A stretch of 55,296 bases of DNA from Thermoplasmata archaeon (GCA_020054495.1 JAHWGK010000013.1:1-55296), one strand, 5' to 3'; positions 24,379 to 34,577 are shown, counted from the stretch's first letter. A program made the numbers and translations. The notes: a model not told the origin generated them from the letters alone.

Positions 24379-27300
24379 TTAAAAAAATCTTTTCTTTATT
24401 CTATCATAAAATAAGACAACGAAAAGAATTATAACGGACATTAATCCAAGAGAAAATCCAATTCCAGGGCCCCAACTACTTGGTAAAATCTTACTTTCAG
24501 AGATTCCTGGGAGATTTGTTTCAAGATCGCCATCACCCATAAAACTACCAACACCAACTTCAGTCAACATTGACATCGCGTAAAAGAAAATAGAAATTGT
24601 GACAATTAATAGTATAATACTTAAAATTGAGAGGAATGTAGTGGTTTTTCTAAGCTTATTTTTTGTAAATATCGTTATTAAAATTATCAAACACGAAATA
24701 GCAATTAGTACAAAAAGCAAATTAAGAACCATAGTAACTTCAGATGGCACTTGACTCACATCTCCACCAATAACATCTGATGAAGAACTCAAGGTTATAA
24801 TCTTTGGTGGAAATAAGAGTGTTTTAGTTGTGGTGGACGTAGTTCCATCATCGCCGTTTAGAATCCACCAGGGTGAAACAAGAGCAATTATTATTAGAGC
24901 AATTACAAAGAGCTTAAACCCTGCGTATATCTTCTTTTTCCAAAGCATGAATATCATTGAAAAAATGGCTAGAATAATTCCAAGGTAGATTATAATTGTG
25001 TGAAGAATGGATTCTTGTGAGGTTAAAATATCAATTTCTTTATTTCCCCTTACGTCGATATCTTGTTCGGCAATTTTTTCATCTTCATAATAAACAGTTA
25101 TCTCATATTTCCCAGGAGGAACAGAAATCTTTTCTTTTCCATTCTTATTAACCGATGTTCTTTCTGCCTTTTTATTTCTTGTTGCAGAAATTTCACCATC
25201 TGAAAGAGTATCGCCATAGGAATTCATAATATTGAGATCTAGAGCATATTCAGCCGGAAATAAGATATCAAGTGAATTGTCTTTATCTATTGAAACATCT
25301 TTTTCAACGTCAAAAGATTTGAATCCCATGCTTATAGTATATTTAGCAGGATATATGCCTGAAAATTGGTATTTTCCATCTTCAGTTTTTTCTGCAGGAA
25401 TATGTATCGGGTCTTCCATTTCACTACTTGTAAGTATTGGATTTACCTCAACTGCAGGAGCAAAACCCCATGTATCTTTTAATTCAAGACTTAATTTGTA
25501 ATGTTCTATTGTAAACGACTCTTTTAATTGGATTAAACTATTTCTAAAACCAAAGGTAATCTTTTTCTCACCAACTAAAAAACCTGAATAAATAACTTTC
25601 AATGTATATGGTTTGAGTGGATAACACGGGGCATTAAGAGTTGTGGTTCCATTTTTATCAGAAAGGGAATCTGAAATGGGCACTTCTCCAGAATTAAGCG
25701 TAAATCTAACATTTTCTAACCCCTCTTTTGCTTGGTCTTTTACTGTTAATTTAATGCTCCCTTGGGGTCTACAAAAAATACGAACTTTTTCATTTTTGTT
25801 TAATTCAACAATTGTAAAACCGATGAACTTTCGATCTTTTCCAAAAAGCCGATTTTCTCTATATATTTGTACAACATAAGTTCCTGGTTCTAGATCTGAA
25901 AACTTAATTTTTTTGAAAAACGAAGCATTTTTCCAATCAAACATCCCAATTACAGTTCTAATCATCTGAAACAGATTTTTTCCTTCAAGATCAAGATCTA
26001 TAGCACCTACTGGGAGTCTTCCAGTAGCTCCAGATGAAGTAAAATCACTTTCTTTGTAAAGCTCTGCAAAAATGTAAGGAATATTTTTACCAAGAGCTGC
26101 AGACAGAAGCGATCCCATAGGAGCAGAAGGTGCAAAATGAACAAAGGTAGTTAATGAATATCTTTCCTCTTCCTCGTCCTCATCGGTTACATTTTCTCTT
26201 TGTATTGGTATAGATTTTATAAAAGTCTGAATTATTTCCGATTCAGAGTCAATTAGTTCATATCCACCTATTTCATCAGAAATGAATCCGATATCAAAAT
26301 TTATTTTAAATCCTTGCGGGAGAACCGTTGTATGGCTGCCACCTTTTTCAAATGTGTTCTTACCTAAAAATATACTACCTGTATCTCCTTCTATACCTGG
26401 TAATTTTATATTTTGTTTAACGTAAGCTTTAATTTGAATTCCATCTTCCTCTTCAATAAGTCCAACATTTGAATGCATAACTAGACCATGGACCTTACCT
26501 GTTGAAGGGTCGTCTAAGCTGACCCACCCTTTACTTCCAAGATCGATGTCATCCTCAGTTGATAGAATTATTTCTTTTGTAACAGATTCGGGATCTTGTG
26601 GTACAAAATACTCATTAATTGTTTCATCTTCATCATATACATGAACGGAAGGCAATAATGTACCGACATTCATCTTTTCAATAGTATTACTCCTTGATTT
26701 GATAGTAATAATGCCTGCGTATGCGCCATCTAATATATCTGGATCTTCAATGTTTACTGTTTTAATTACTTCATGATTTACATTAACAAATATCCTTTTT
26801 GTACCAGTTGGGCTAAAATAATAAGTATAAATATTATCTGTTTTTGTGTCTCCTTTAGGAGAAGCACTTTCCATTCTTATTCTTACCATCAAATTTCCAT
26901 CTACAAGAACATTTTTTGTAGCCTTTGTCGCTGCAGATGGGCCAGTATAATCAGGTTCTCCATCAACACCATATCTTAAATCAAAAGATGCTAATTGATC
27001 GATGGTATTTGTTTCAAAGACTTCCGCATCTTTTTTTAATTTAGCTATTGTATGAGATACTGGATTACCAATGATTTCTCCTTTTTGAATTAATCCATAG
27101 ATAATATAACCATCCTCAGTTATTTTATAGTAATCAAAATCAAGTTTTTGTCCTGATATTGGCTCATAAAAATAATGTGTATCCTCTAAAATAATGTGGT
27201 CTTCATAATCTGAAGCGCCTGTTTCAATGGAATCATATAACACATAATATTTTTCTTTGCCGTTGGCTTTTTCAGGTATAAGAAAAACTAGATTGCATGA

Positions 27301-27633
27301 TTTAATATGTGTGTCATCTGAATATTCTAAATCATAGACCTGCGACTCAATCTCCGTTACTCCTGATCCTTCATCAAAGCCAACGCGTACCGAATGTTCT
27401 GTTTCGTCTTTTGCCCAACAAGGATTTGAAAACTCCACATGGATATCAATTGGTAAAAATTTTGCTTTTTCTAAACTTGTGTCAATAGGGATTGATAATT
27501 CCTGTTTAAAAGCTAAATCCTCAATATCTGTAGTACTATTTACAAAATTAGAAGATACGTTCATACTAAATGAGGAAAAAAATATAAGAAATATAATCAG
27601 CCAGATGAATGATTTTTTAGTTATTATTTTCAT
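24379..27633 (-). CDS. Large secreted/membrane protein with Ig-like repeats and C-terminal membrane helices
   Basis: Family not recognised. A signal peptide or signal anchor (residues 8-28) precedes an ectodomain of roughly 880 residues, containing several beta-rich repeats of the carboxypeptidase-regulatory or SpaA-like kind (for example near 640-860, with Y-x-L-x-V-x-Y and G-x-Y-x-I-x-x-Y patterns). The last 200 residues contain about five hydrophobic helices (near 880-900, 912-932, 965-985, 995-1015, 1055-1075) and a basic end, R-I-K-K-R. It faces outward and is fixed in the membrane. Monocistronic, convergent with the surface-protein locus. Confidence 0.75.
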   Translation of the reverse strand: MKIITKKSFIWLIIFLIFFSSFSMNVSSNFVNSTTDIEDLAFKQELSIPIDTSLEKAKFLPIDIHVEFSNPCWAKDETEHSVRVGFDEGSGVTEIESQVYDLEYSDDTHIKSCNLVFLIPEKANGKEKYYVLYDSIETGASDYEDHIILEDTHYFYEPISGQKLDFDYYKITEDGYIIYGLIQKGEIIGNPVSHTIAKLKKDAEVFETNTIDQLASFDLRYGVDGEPDYTGPSAATKATKNVLVDGNLMVRIRMESASPKGDTKTDNIYTYYFSPTGTKRIFVNVNHEVIKTVNIEDPDILDGAYAGIITIKSRSNTIEKMNVGTLLPSVHVYDEDETINEYFVPQDPESVTKEIILSTEDDIDLGSKGWVSLDDPSTGKVHGLVMHSNVGLIEEEDGIQIKAYVKQNIKLPGIEGDTGSIFLGKNTFEKGGSHTTVLPQGFKINFDIGFISDEIGGYELIDSESEIIQTFIKSIPIQRENVTDEDEEEERYSLTTFVHFAPSAPMGSLLSAALGKNIPYIFAELYKESDFTSSGATGRLPVGAIDLDLEGKNLFQMIRTVIGMFDWKNASFFKKIKFSDLEPGTYVVQIYRENRLFGKDRKFIGFTIVELNKNEKVRIFCRPQGSIKLTVKDQAKEGLENVRFTLNSGEVPISDSLSDKNGTTTLNAPCYPLKPYTLKVIYSGFLVGEKKITFGFRNSLIQLKESFTIEHYKLSLELKDTWGFAPAVEVNPILTSSEMEDPIHIPAEKTEDGKYQFSGIYPAKYTISMGFKSFDVEKDVSIDKDNSLDILFPAEYALDLNIMNSYGDTLSDGEISATRNKKAERTSVNKNGKEKISVPPGKYEITVYYEDEKIAEQDIDVRGNKEIDILTSQESILHTIIIYLGIILAIFSMIFMLWKKKIYAGFKLFVIALIIIALVSPWWILNGDDGTTSTTTKTLLFPPKIITLSSSSDVIGGDVSQVPSEVTMVLNLLFVLIAISCLIILITIFTKNKLRKTTTFLSILSIILLIVTISIFFYAMSMLTEVGVGSFMGDGDLETNLPGISESKILPSSWGPGIGFSLGLMSVIILFVVLFYDRIKKRFF

Positions 27634-27788
27634 ATTTAGACATTACATTATATTTTATATTTATATAAATATTTTTGTGTTTTTCTTAATTATAGGGGGT
27701 TTCTCTGTTGATATGTCCATTAGAATAGATAACATTTTATAATTATCTTGCATAATCTATGTTATATACGCAAATATGTGAGAGTAAA

Positions 27789-28454
27789 ATGATTCAAAAT
27801 GATTTCACAGGTGTGGTACTTGTTTACCTTTATGTGGCAATTTTGTTGATTACTACCGAAAAATTGCTAAATAAACACCCTGTTGTAGGAAGAAAAATTC
27901 TTCATATTATGGTGGGAAATGTCGCATTTTTACTTCCAATTTTTCAAACAAGGGCAATAATGGCATTTATGGCTGCGGGTCCTTTTATTTTATTTACTTT
28001 TTTGATGAGTCCCTATACTCCAATTAAATCAATCCGAGGAAAAACTTCTTCAGCAGGTCATGGGATGGGTTTAGTTTATTATGCAATATCTTGGACCATT
28101 TTGGCATATGTCTTTTTTGATTATAAAATAGTTATTGCAATTGGAATATTTGCCATGTCCTATGGTGACGGTTTAGCTTCACTTATTGGATCAAGGTATG
28201 GGAAGAAAAAGTATAATATATATGCTGATCAAAAAAGTTATATCGGTTCAATCACAATGTTTGTTTTTTCTTTTATAATGTTTATAGTTGCTCTCTTGTT
28301 TTATGAGTTTACAATTACCTCTAAAGTAATAGTTATTCTAGGTATTATTGCGTTGTCTTCTATGGTAGCTGAGATGATAACACCGAAAGGACTTGATAAT
28401 TTATCGGTACCTTTTATAGCATCAATTTGTTTCTACTTAGCTATGTTTTTGTGA
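27789..28454 (+). CDS. Polyprenol/phytol kinase-like membrane protein (COG0170 family)
   Basis: This multi-pass protein has SEC59/dolichol-kinase family motifs: G-R-K-I-L-H-I-M-V-G-N near the start, S-Y-G-D-G-L-A-S-L-I-G-S-R-Y-G-K-K-K near the middle followed by K-S-Y-I-G-S, and P-K-G-L-D-N-L-S-V-P-F near the end. Relatives phosphorylate dolichol, phytol or other polyprenols, often with CTP. In an archaeon a role in isoprenoid lipid or lipid-carrier phosphate metabolism is plausible. I prefer ATG 27789 over 27759, because family members begin close to the first helix. A P-loop kinase follows after 7 bases, so they form a two-gene operon. Confidence 0.82.
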   Translation: MIQNDFTGVVLVYLYVAILLITTEKLLNKHPVVGRKILHIMVGNVAFLLPIFQTRAIMAFMAAGPFILFTFLMSPYTPIKSIRGKTSSAGHGMGLVYYAISWTILAYVFFDYKIVIAIGIFAMSYGDGLASLIGSRYGKKKYNIYADQKSYIGSITMFVFSFIMFIVALLFYEFTITSKVIVILGIIALSSMVAEMITPKGLDNLSVPFIASICFYLAMFL

Positions 28455-28461
28455 GATTCAT

Positions 28462-29040
28462 ATGCGTTTCATAGTAGTTGATGGACTTGACGGTGTAGGA
28501 AAGGATACTCATGCACGTTTAATTAAAAAAAGATACGAAGAGAAAGGTGAGAAAGTAATTCTCCGATCACATCCAGAGTCTGATAATTTTTTTGGAAAAA
28601 AAGCAAAAAAGGCTTTATATGGAACTGGAAATATTAACAAACTGAGAGCTTCAATTTATTACATGTTAGACGTTTTAAGATCTATAAGATTGTATTATAG
28701 AAAAAAGAATTGTGATACACTAATAATGGTTCGATATCTTGTTGGGACTGCATACCTACCAAAAAGATTAGCCAAAATTGGTTACAATTTTTTTTATAAT
28801 TTTGTTCCAACATCAAGATATATGATTTACCTTGATGCATCAGTCGAGGTTTTACTTAAACGTGTTCAAAAACGAGATGAGGAGGAAATGTTTGAAACTC
28901 TTAGTGAACTTGTAAAGGTTCGAAAAAAAGCTTTATTACTTGTTCACGATTGGAATATTATTGATACATCTGGATCTGTGAATGAAACTGCATCTAGGAT
29001 AGAAAAATTGTTAGACACTCTTGATAATAATGTACAATAA
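28462..29040 (+). CDS. Thymidylate-kinase-like P-loop kinase of uncertain substrate
   Basis: The 192-residue protein has the Walker A motif G-L-D-G-V-G-K-D-T (8-16) and a TMP-kinase-like layout with a lid region R-V-Q-K-R near 133-137. The conserved D-R-Y/H motif of true thymidylate kinases is replaced by M-V-R-Y: the arginine stays but the aspartate is lost. It may therefore phosphorylate something other than dTMP. Coupling to a polyprenol-kinase-like gene (7 bases) suggests a lipid-linked or pyrophosphate-forming step, which is inference. Confidence 0.75.
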   Translation: MRFIVVDGLDGVGKDTHARLIKKRYEEKGEKVILRSHPESDNFFGKKAKKALYGTGNINKLRASIYYMLDVLRSIRLYYRKKNCDTLIMVRYLVGTAYLPKRLAKIGYNFFYNFVPTSRYMIYLDASVEVLLKRVQKRDEEEMFETLSELVKVRKKALLLVHDWNIIDTSGSVNETASRIEKLLDTLDNNVQ

Positions 29041-29052
29041 TATTTGAGTTAA

Positions 29053-30159
29053 TTATTCTTCAAAATTTTTAAAAAAATTGTAAAGATTCATACCCATGAT
29101 TTTTTCCGCTTCCTCTTTGTTAAAGCCTCTTTCATATAAACCAGTAACTAAGGTTGGATAACAAGAGACATCTGTTAAATCAGTTGGTGTTGAAGGAATT
29201 CCATCAAAATCACTTCCTAGCCCGACGCACTCTACTCCGCCGATATCAGCCATATGAACAATCTGATCAATTACTGCATTCAAATCGGTTTTATCATTTC
29301 CTTCTACAATTTTCGTAAATAACTCTAAGTCTGCTTGATTGATGATATCAGGATTATCTTCGCTTCCTTTGATTTTTTCCTGATATTCTTTTTTATATTT
29401 CTCTAAATTTTTATTTACTTGTTCGCTAATTGTCTTTTTTAAGAAACCTGGAAAAAAATTGATGCCGATATAACCTTTTCTATCAGCAATTTCTTTTATT
29501 AGATTATCAGGTATATTACGAGGGATATCACATATTGCCCTTGCGCATGAATGAGATGCCAGTACAGGCTTTGAAGTAACTTCTAAAACATCTTCAACAG
29601 TTTTGTCTGATGAATGAGATACATCAATAGCCATGCTAAGCTCATCCATTTTTGCGATTATATTTTTACCAAGTTTATTTAGACCATCCCACTTTGGTTT
29701 ATCACCTGAAGAATCAGCCCAATCTGTATTTTTGAAATGAGTTAGAGTCATACAACGAACGCCAAGTGAATAAAAAAACTCGAGAATATCAATTGAATTT
29801 TTGATGATATGCCCGCCTTCCAGAGATAGCCAACAAGCAAGTTTGCCATTTTTAATAGCAGAATCCATTTCAGTAGTTGAGGTAACTTTAATCCCATATC
29901 CTGGATTAAATATATTTTTTTCTAAGGCATTGTACATGAGTAATGCTTGTTTGATTGTTCTAAAAGGCGAATAAACATTGTTCACCCAAATAGCAAAAAT
30001 CTGGGCGTTCAATCCTCCTTTTTTAATCTTTTCTATATCTAGATGACTTTGATAACTTTTAATAAAATAGGATGGGTCATCTAATAGTGCATTAGCAGTG
30101 TCACAGTGAGCATCAAAAATTAGTATATCATCAATAAAGCTTTCATTTTTGTTTTTCAT
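29053..30159 (-). CDS. Membrane dipeptidase family (M19) zinc peptidase
   Basis: The 368-residue protein is an M19 renal-dipeptidase homologue. Metal ligands are visible: H18-x-D20 in F-D-A-H-C-D-T, the bridging glutamate in S-L-E-G-G-H near 124-129, histidines in D-V-S-H-S near 191 and A-S-H-S near 211, and the aspartate of G-L-G-S-D-F-D-G near 317. The family hydrolyses a wide range of dipeptides. No signal peptide is seen, so it is probably cytoplasmic. It would fit a peptide-consuming lifestyle with the secreted C25 peptidase; that is inference. Confidence 0.93.
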   Translation of the reverse strand: MKNKNESFIDDILIFDAHCDTANALLDDPSYFIKSYQSHLDIEKIKKGGLNAQIFAIWVNNVYSPFRTIKQALLMYNALEKNIFNPGYGIKVTSTTEMDSAIKNGKLACWLSLEGGHIIKNSIDILEFFYSLGVRCMTLTHFKNTDWADSSGDKPKWDGLNKLGKNIIAKMDELSMAIDVSHSSDKTVEDVLEVTSKPVLASHSCARAICDIPRNIPDNLIKEIADRKGYIGINFFPGFLKKTISEQVNKNLEKYKKEYQEKIKGSEDNPDIINQADLELFTKIVEGNDKTDLNAVIDQIVHMADIGGVECVGLGSDFDGIPSTPTDLTDVSCYPTLVTGLYERGFNKEEAEKIMGMNLYNFFKNFEE

Positions 30160-30228
30160 ATTTTTCTATCCATTTATAAATATTTAGATTTCACGACTCC
30201 TATATGAACTTACGCTATTGTAATTATA

Positions 30229-30906
30229 CTAATTCCCTCTATTATGTTTACCAAACCATGATTTCTTATTTTTTTGTTCAATTACTTTTTTTGATTTGCT
30301 AGGGACTTCAAGTTCTACATCTGTTGACTTTAACCTAACTTTAAATGTTTTAGGCATTGGCCTTAAAAGTCGACAACCTGCAATTAAGAACCTTCCACCA
30401 ATCATAACAAGAACCATAAATAAACCTATAAACAGAGTTATTACAACAAATCTATTAAGTGTAGAACCAAGACCTATATCAAAAGATGAACTTCCTTGTG
30501 TTTGCCCTTCATTTGACTCATCATTTATAGTTACTATTGTCTGAACATTACTTGTTTTACCATTTCCATCCTCAACTTGTAAAGAGACAGTATAATCTTC
30601 ATTTCCAGAGTATGTATGAGTTGGATTTTTTTCAATGTCTGTTGCCCCATCCCCAAAGTCCCATTGCCAATTAACAATTTCTGAATCTCCTTTTACAGAT
30701 GCATCTATAAATCTTATAGTTGTCCCCTCGGATTTCCAGCTAAAAGCTGCAGTTGGACCACTGATTTCTTCTGGAACCCATTCCTCAATTTTTTCAGATG
30801 GATTCTGTATAATATCAGACACATTTGAAAAAATAAAAAGAAGTATAATTATTCCAACAACCAGCAATACTGTTCCCCAAACAATTCCATAGGTTTCTTC
30901 TTTCAC
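30229..30906 (-). CDS. Two-pass membrane protein with an extracellular PKD domain
   Basis: A short cytoplasmic N-terminus and a first helix (about residues 7-27) are followed by one PKD domain, recognisable by W-Q-W-D-F-G-D-G-A-T and N-P-T-H-T-Y. A second helix near 155-180 leads to a basic cytoplasmic tail. The GTG at 30906 is ten bases after GGAG; a TTG six codons upstream is the alternative. Function unknown. It stands between the dipeptidase and geranylgeranyl reductase genes on the same strand. Confidence 0.75.
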   Translation of the reverse strand: MKEETYGIVWGTVLLVVGIIILLFIFSNVSDIIQNPSEKIEEWVPEEISGPTAAFSWKSEGTTIRFIDASVKGDSEIVNWQWDFGDGATDIEKNPTHTYSGNEDYTVSLQVEDGNGKTSNVQTIVTINDESNEGQTQGSSSFDIGLGSTLNRFVVITLFIGLFMVLVMIGGRFLIAGCRLLRPMPKTFKVRLKSTDVELEVPSKSKKVIEQKNKKSWFGKHNRGN

Positions 30907-31068
30907 CTTATCACGTCTCCACAAGTGAAAGGATATTCTTCCTTCCTCCCCTTTCCCTCAGATATAATTTAACTACATTTAAAAATTTTCTATGATGATA
31001 TGATTATCCATAATTTTCCTTAAAGGCTACACTGATAAAAACGGATTTACTTATTAGCATGTCTAAAT

Positions 31069-32217
31069 TTAACTAAAAATTCTTCTAACAGAGTGTTTTA
31101 TTATTTTCTTAACCTCGTTATACTTAATTTCACCTGTAATAAATGAATTCACAATCTCATTTCCTAGTGAACATTCTGAGCCTGACCAAAATGAAAGATT
31201 TGGATAACGATTAAAAAAAGACTCATAACTCCTTGCCCATTTTAATACATCAAACAATTTGGAATCAATATTCTTGTTATATTCACCTGCAAGGTCATAA
31301 TTCTCTTTTTTGAAAAAATTTATAATATTTTTTGCTGCAATCATACTACTAATAAAAGCGTAATATATACCTTCGCCAACGAAAGGATCTGCAAGTCCTG
31401 CTGCATCTCCAACAAGTAAAATGTTATCCTTTGCAACTGGTTTTTTAGGGTCTCGAATAGGGATTACTGCATAATGTGGTTTTATACTTTTATCTAGCTT
31501 CCAAAAATCCATGAAATCATTCCAAAGGTATTTCCAAACCGGGGGAAAAGGATACTTTGATGTAAAAATACCTGCGGTTATTAATTCTGACTTTGGAAAA
31601 ATATAACAAACAAAACCTGGATATTTTTTCATTATCTGGGATAGCACATATTCATCAAAATATTTGCTAAACTTTGGTCCCACAGGCCCCTCCCACGAAG
31701 ATGATAAATCAAATCTTTCAAAGGGGTATAAATCAACAAACTTGTTAAAGCGAACATTCCCACCCCATGCACCAACTAATACATCATAGCTAATCTTTTT
31801 TTCCTTGTTTTTTTCTAAAAACGAGATTGTATTATCTTTTTTATTGATTTTTTGGATAATAACATTGTCCTTAAAATATACAGTTTTATTATCTACAGCC
31901 ATTTTCATTAGAAAATTATCGAGATCTGATCTATACGTCATATAGATTAATTCTTTTTTTGGATCTGTCAATGTAAACTTATTGTTTCGAACAAATAATT
32001 GCTTTTTTACTGTTTTTTCAATAATGTTTTTAATATTCTTATTTTCTGAAAATAAAATATCGTATGCTTTCTTTGATAGTCCTCCTGCGCAGGCTTTATA
32101 CCTTGGAAAAGTCTTTTTTTCTAAAAGTAATACGTCTAGACCTTGATTTTTTAATTTATACGCCAAATAACATCCTGCTGGACCAGCTCCAACTATTATA
32201 ATATTGTATTTAATCAT
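31069..32217 (-). CDS. Geranylgeranyl reductase family FAD-dependent oxidoreductase
   Basis: The 382-residue flavoprotein has the FAD-binding G-A-G-P-A-G near residues 9-14, the family motif Y-K-A-C-A-G-G-L near 41-48 and L-L-V-G-D-A-A-G-L-A-D-P-F near 264-276. Archaeal members saturate the geranylgeranyl chains of ether lipids. Others act on menaquinone or other prenyl groups. Placed within the same 5 kb as the polyprenol kinase gene. Length is typical. Confidence 0.9.
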   Translation of the reverse strand: MIKYNIIIVGAGPAGCYLAYKLKNQGLDVLLLEKKTFPRYKACAGGLSKKAYDILFSENKNIKNIIEKTVKKQLFVRNNKFTLTDPKKELIYMTYRSDLDNFLMKMAVDNKTVYFKDNVIIQKINKKDNTISFLEKNKEKKISYDVLVGAWGGNVRFNKFVDLYPFERFDLSSSWEGPVGPKFSKYFDEYVLSQIMKKYPGFVCYIFPKSELITAGIFTSKYPFPPVWKYLWNDFMDFWKLDKSIKPHYAVIPIRDPKKPVAKDNILLVGDAAGLADPFVGEGIYYAFISSMIAAKNIINFFKKENYDLAGEYNKNIDSKLFDVLKWARSYESFFNRYPNLSFWSGSECSLGNEIVNSFITGEIKYNEVKKIIKHSVRRIFS

Positions 32218-32276
32218 GGCACAAAATATCTAATCTCTTATTTGATATAAAACCTGTGCTTATTCTCGCTCTTGTT

Positions 32277-33140
32277 TTAAAAAATATCAAATTTTTCAAG
32301 AGCTTTGACTGCACTTTTTCTAACGAAAGCATTCTCATCTTTTAAAGCTTCCAACAGAGGAACAACCGCTGCATTATTTCCAATTTTACCAAGGGCACTT
32401 GCGGCATCGCTTCTTACCTCCCAATGAGGATCCTTTAAGGCCTTAATCAATGGTCCAACAGCCTGCTCGCCACCGATTTTATCTATTGCATAAACAGCAG
32501 ATACTCTTACAATATGATCTTCATCATTAAGAGTACCAATTAAATCATCAAAGGCCTTTACTGATTTAGTTTTTCCTAATATTATTGCCGCTAGAGATCT
32601 TACCCTTTTGTCACTATCATTTAATGATTTAACAAGTGCTTCAATAGGTTTTGCAGGGGAAAGTAAATTTAAAGCAGATATAGCTTCTTTCCGCACAGTA
32701 GAATCATCATCTTCCAATGCTTTTGTAAGAGCATCTATTGCTTTTTTATCGCCCAATTTTCCAAGAGTTTTTGCTGCATTAATACGGGCCTCTACACATT
32801 CATCTTCTAACGCTTTTATAGTTGGTTCAACGGCTCTTTTATCTCCGGTCTCACCTAAAATATAAACTGAATGCCATCGCACCTCGTTTCTATTATCTGA
32901 AAGTGTTTTAATTAACGAATCAACTATTCTCGGATCTTTTCTATTTTTTAAAACATTTGCAGCCGAAAGCCAAACATTTACATTATCGTCATTTAATTTA
33001 TCAATTAAAGCGTTAGTAACTATATGGTCATCATAGTTTTTTAAATCAAAAATAGCCTTTGCTCTAATAGTCCAATCAAAAGCATTAAGCTCATCAAGAA
33101 GTTCTTTTATATTTCGCTTATCAATTTGATTTTCATCCAT
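32277..33140 (-). CDS. HEAT-repeat (PBS lyase-like) protein
   Basis: The 287-residue protein is made almost wholly of about nine HEAT-like helical pairs of roughly 31 residues, with the repeating pattern D-x-x-V-R-x-x-A-(A/V)-x-A-L-x-x-I/L-G-D-x-x-A. Such solenoids are protein-binding scaffolds; some bind phycobilin in cyanobacteria, which is not relevant here. No catalytic motif and no signal peptide. It precedes the geranylgeranyl reductase gene by about 60 bases on the same strand and may be co-transcribed. A 14-base palindrome (ATGATAT/ATATCAT) at 33173-33186 lies upstream. Confidence 0.88.
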   Translation of the reverse strand: MDENQIDKRNIKELLDELNAFDWTIRAKAIFDLKNYDDHIVTNALIDKLNDDNVNVWLSAANVLKNRKDPRIVDSLIKTLSDNRNEVRWHSVYILGETGDKRAVEPTIKALEDECVEARINAAKTLGKLGDKKAIDALTKALEDDDSTVRKEAISALNLLSPAKPIEALVKSLNDSDKRVRSLAAIILGKTKSVKAFDDLIGTLNDEDHIVRVSAVYAIDKIGGEQAVGPLIKALKDPHWEVRSDAASALGKIGNNAAVVPLLEALKDENAFVRKSAVKALEKFDIF

Positions 33141-33387
33141 TTAATACTCTCCAATAACCAACAAATAACCATATGATATATATCATTAATAGTTTTCTGA
33201 TATAAAAACAGATAAAATATTACTGAATAGATGAATATTTATACCATAAATTCCATTACTTTTTTATACTAGAGAAGGATGGGCTGAAAATAGAGAAAGC
33301 AGGTGATATTCCATATTGTATTTCAAAATGTTATATTGGTTTGGTTTTGAGAAGATTTATACATAATGCCATGTAAAAAGGAGAAAA

Positions 33388-34569
33388 ATGCCAGGAAATT
33401 GTTTGCTAGTTATATCAAAGAACGAAGGCGTCAATCCAATTTCAATAGCTGACCAAGCAATAGAATCTGGAATAATTGATAAAGTAATCATATCTGACGG
33501 TTCAAATCAAGAGACATTTAACCGCCTTAAGAAAAAAGAAACAAAAAAAATTGAAGTTATTAGTGAAAAAAAATTTGTAAAAACAAATGAAATTGGTAAA
33601 GGCATAGGGATGATCAATGGCGGTCTTGCAGCTCTCGAGCAGAACTTTGATTGCATAGGATACATAGATGGAGATATATATAATCCAAATATTGGCAAAT
33701 GGTTTGAATTCTTATTTGAACCTTTAGACAAAAATGTTGATGTTGTAAAAGCTGCTTTTTCTAGAAATCCAACAGATGGACAGATAACTAGACATATAAC
33801 TAAGCCTCTTATTGCAATGTTTTTCCCAAACGCTTGGGAAATAGATCAACCCTTGGGTGGTGAGCTCTCATTAAAAAAAGAGGTGCTTAAAGATATTTTT
33901 ACAAAAGGTATTGCTCCACCGTATGGTTGGGGAATTGACTCTTTTATCACAATGAAATCACTGATGTATGGATATACTATTGGTGAGGTGTATCTAGGGC
34001 AAAAAATGCATGGTAAAAAGACTCTAACTAATCTACAGAAAATGTTTATTGAATGCTTTCAGGAAGCAGTAAGAATGATACAACATTTCTACGGCCTTCC
34101 AGTACGAAAAAAAATAAATCCTATCACTATGATTTCATCACCATTCAAAAGGAATCCCTCTTTTGACGACACGTACATGGATATTAAAAAAGAGGCTGAG
34201 CGCAGTCTTGATTCATTCAAACTTCTGAAGAAAATGTATCTACCTCATGACGACTTGTTTTATGAAATTAAAGAAGTAAATGATTTTGACAGTTTCTACA
34301 AAAAAACTCAGGCAATTAATATTAATATTTGGGTGGAACTGCTTTACTGGCTTATTAAAAAATATTCACCAGAGTATATTAATCAATATTTCTATCGTTG
34401 GAAAATCAGAGCTTTAAGCTTCTGCTTGCATGAAATAAATACTGTAGAACAGGCAGAAAGTAGAACAGCATTTCAGGCTAAAGCAGCTTCTGATTTCATG
34501 TATAGGATAGGAGCACGTCAATCTGTTGATGATAGCTCTAAAAAAATGTATTTCTATCAAAGAGCATAA
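33388..34569 (+). CDS. GT81-type glycosyltransferase, probable glucosyl-3-phosphoglycerate synthase
   Basis: The 393-residue GT-A enzyme shows an N-terminal L-L-V-I-S-K-N-E-G nucleotide-binding start, the metal-binding D-G-D (94-96), Q-P-L-G-G-E-L-S-L near 155-163 and G-W-G-I-D-S-F-I-T near 179-187. These are the landmarks of glucosyl-3-phosphoglycerate synthases, which make the precursor of glucosylglycerate, a compatible solute or polysaccharide primer. The matching phosphatase is not adjacent. The ATG follows AAAGGAG by 5 bases. A mannosyl-3-phosphoglycerate synthase-like activity is the main alternative. Confidence 0.82.
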   Translation: MPGNCLLVISKNEGVNPISIADQAIESGIIDKVIISDGSNQETFNRLKKKETKKIEVISEKKFVKTNEIGKGIGMINGGLAALEQNFDCIGYIDGDIYNPNIGKWFEFLFEPLDKNVDVVKAAFSRNPTDGQITRHITKPLIAMFFPNAWEIDQPLGGELSLKKEVLKDIFTKGIAPPYGWGIDSFITMKSLMYGYTIGEVYLGQKMHGKKTLTNLQKMFIECFQEAVRMIQHFYGLPVRKKINPITMISSPFKRNPSFDDTYMDIKKEAERSLDSFKLLKKMYLPHDDLFYEIKEVNDFDSFYKKTQAININIWVELLYWLIKKYSPEYINQYFYRWKIRALSFCLHEINTVEQAESRTAFQAKAASDFMYRIGARQSVDDSSKKMYFYQRA

Positions 34570-34577
34570 ACAATGGT

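Noticed and set aside
33173..33186. Perfect palindrome ATGATAT/ATATCAT as an operator for the HEAT-repeat gene
   Set aside because: It is wholly AT-dominated and no DNA-binding gene is nearby; recorded only as a note under the HEAT gene.
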